A stretch of DNA of 64,000 bases, taken from contig JAGOAZ010000001.1 of NCBI GenBank assembly GCA_017983675.1, positions 67,868 to 131,867 on the forward strand, in the 5' to 3' direction. The first letter of the stretch is position 1; each line of letters begins with the position of its first letter. Below, piece by piece: positions 63,881 to 64,000 of the stretch. The notes beneath the pieces were generated by a model. The model did not search any database. It was not told the DNA's origin and was given only the letters and a program-made list of their open reading frames with translations. Position numbers and translations under genes: made by a program. The stretch comes from Fluviicola sp. (GTDB taxonomy: Bacteria > Bacteroidota > Bacteroidia > Flavobacteriales_D > Crocinitomicaceae).

Positions 63881-64000
63881 TTATAAATTGTTTTCGATGT
63901 CAACCAATATGTCTGGAAAATCAATTATTTTTTGAATAAATACTTTTGATTTCATTCGTTTAATGAATTTCTCTATTAAATATGCGTTTTCACTTGATTT
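63881..64000 (-). CDS. GIY-YIG nuclease family protein, copy 2, cut by the window edge
   Basis: The C-terminal 39 residues of a second copy. Its 120 bases look identical to the corresponding part of copy 1, including the stop codon, and the identity continues through the downstream repeat except for one base (CGCACGC for CGAACGC). The distance between the two stops is 576 bases, so this is a tandem duplication. Confidence 0.85.
   Translation of the reverse strand, partial: KSSENAYLIEKFIKRMKSKVFIQKIIDFPDILVDIENNL

Overview
The window is a chromosomal segment of an AT-rich member of the Bacteroidota, most likely order Flavobacteriales. Supporting signs are type IX secretion (T9SS) sorting tails, DUF4270 and DUF5686 proteins, a HYC_CC_PP protein next to a TonB receptor, TonB receptors with carboxypeptidase-like N-termini, promoters of the TTTG-N19-TAnnTTTG type, and a type II-C Cas9 of flavobacterial style. 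A Crocinitomicaceae (Fluviicola-like) origin is only a guess.

Layout. 1-8060 is a type II-C CRISPR-Cas9 locus: cas1 (its first codon or two lie off the window edge) and cas2 on +, an array of 32 repeats, a ParD antitoxin with a dead ParE remnant, cas9 on -, and a tracrRNA divergent from cas9. 8132-23860 is housekeeping and envelope sequence: glmS, a DUF4270 lipoprotein, a glycogen-synthase-like protein, panC-panD-rfaE2, an MlaFE-type ABC transporter, a SprT-like protease, manC, an Nfu protein, and a divergent metal-homeostasis cluster (CDF transporter and Fur-family regulator facing a HYC_CC_PP protein, a TonB receptor and an HMA protein). 23980-29338 is a type V-A locus with an intact Cas12a and an array of 19 repeats, but no cas1, cas2 or cas4. 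29453-33142 holds accessory secreted and membrane proteins plus a strongly structured noncoding stretch. 33143-62734 is mostly core genes: a CPA2 antiporter, metK, gap, a PIF1-like helicase, rmuC, a BamA-like protein, lptB, a DUF5686 protein, tatC, recQ, thyA, a CotH-kinase protein, a nucleoside permease, a bifunctional nuclease, etfAB, pdhB, fabD, a T9SS protein and an esterase. 62930-64000 is a tandemly duplicated module of GIY-YIG nuclease genes embedded in palindromic repeats.

How the parts work together. Two DNA-targeting CRISPR effectors sit about 16 kb apart, and only the Cas9 locus carries adaptation genes, so the Cas12a array may depend on Cas1-Cas2 supplied in trans. The oldest repeats of both arrays carry inserted sequence. 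In the II-C array the insert is a palindrome whose core (CCGA-AGTG-TCGG) differs by one base from the palindrome present seven times at the right end of the window (CCGA-AGCG-TCGG). The Cas12a leader contains a promoter-like TATATTTG followed closely by a hairpin that matches the crRNA handle stem-loop at 13 of 14 positions, a candidate regulatory RNA. The 23 newest II-C repeats carry a base change that creates a U-U mismatch against the local tracrRNA, while five older repeats match it. Outside the CRISPR loci, the gap and pdhB promoters share a palindromic operator-like site that contains the -33 TTTG.
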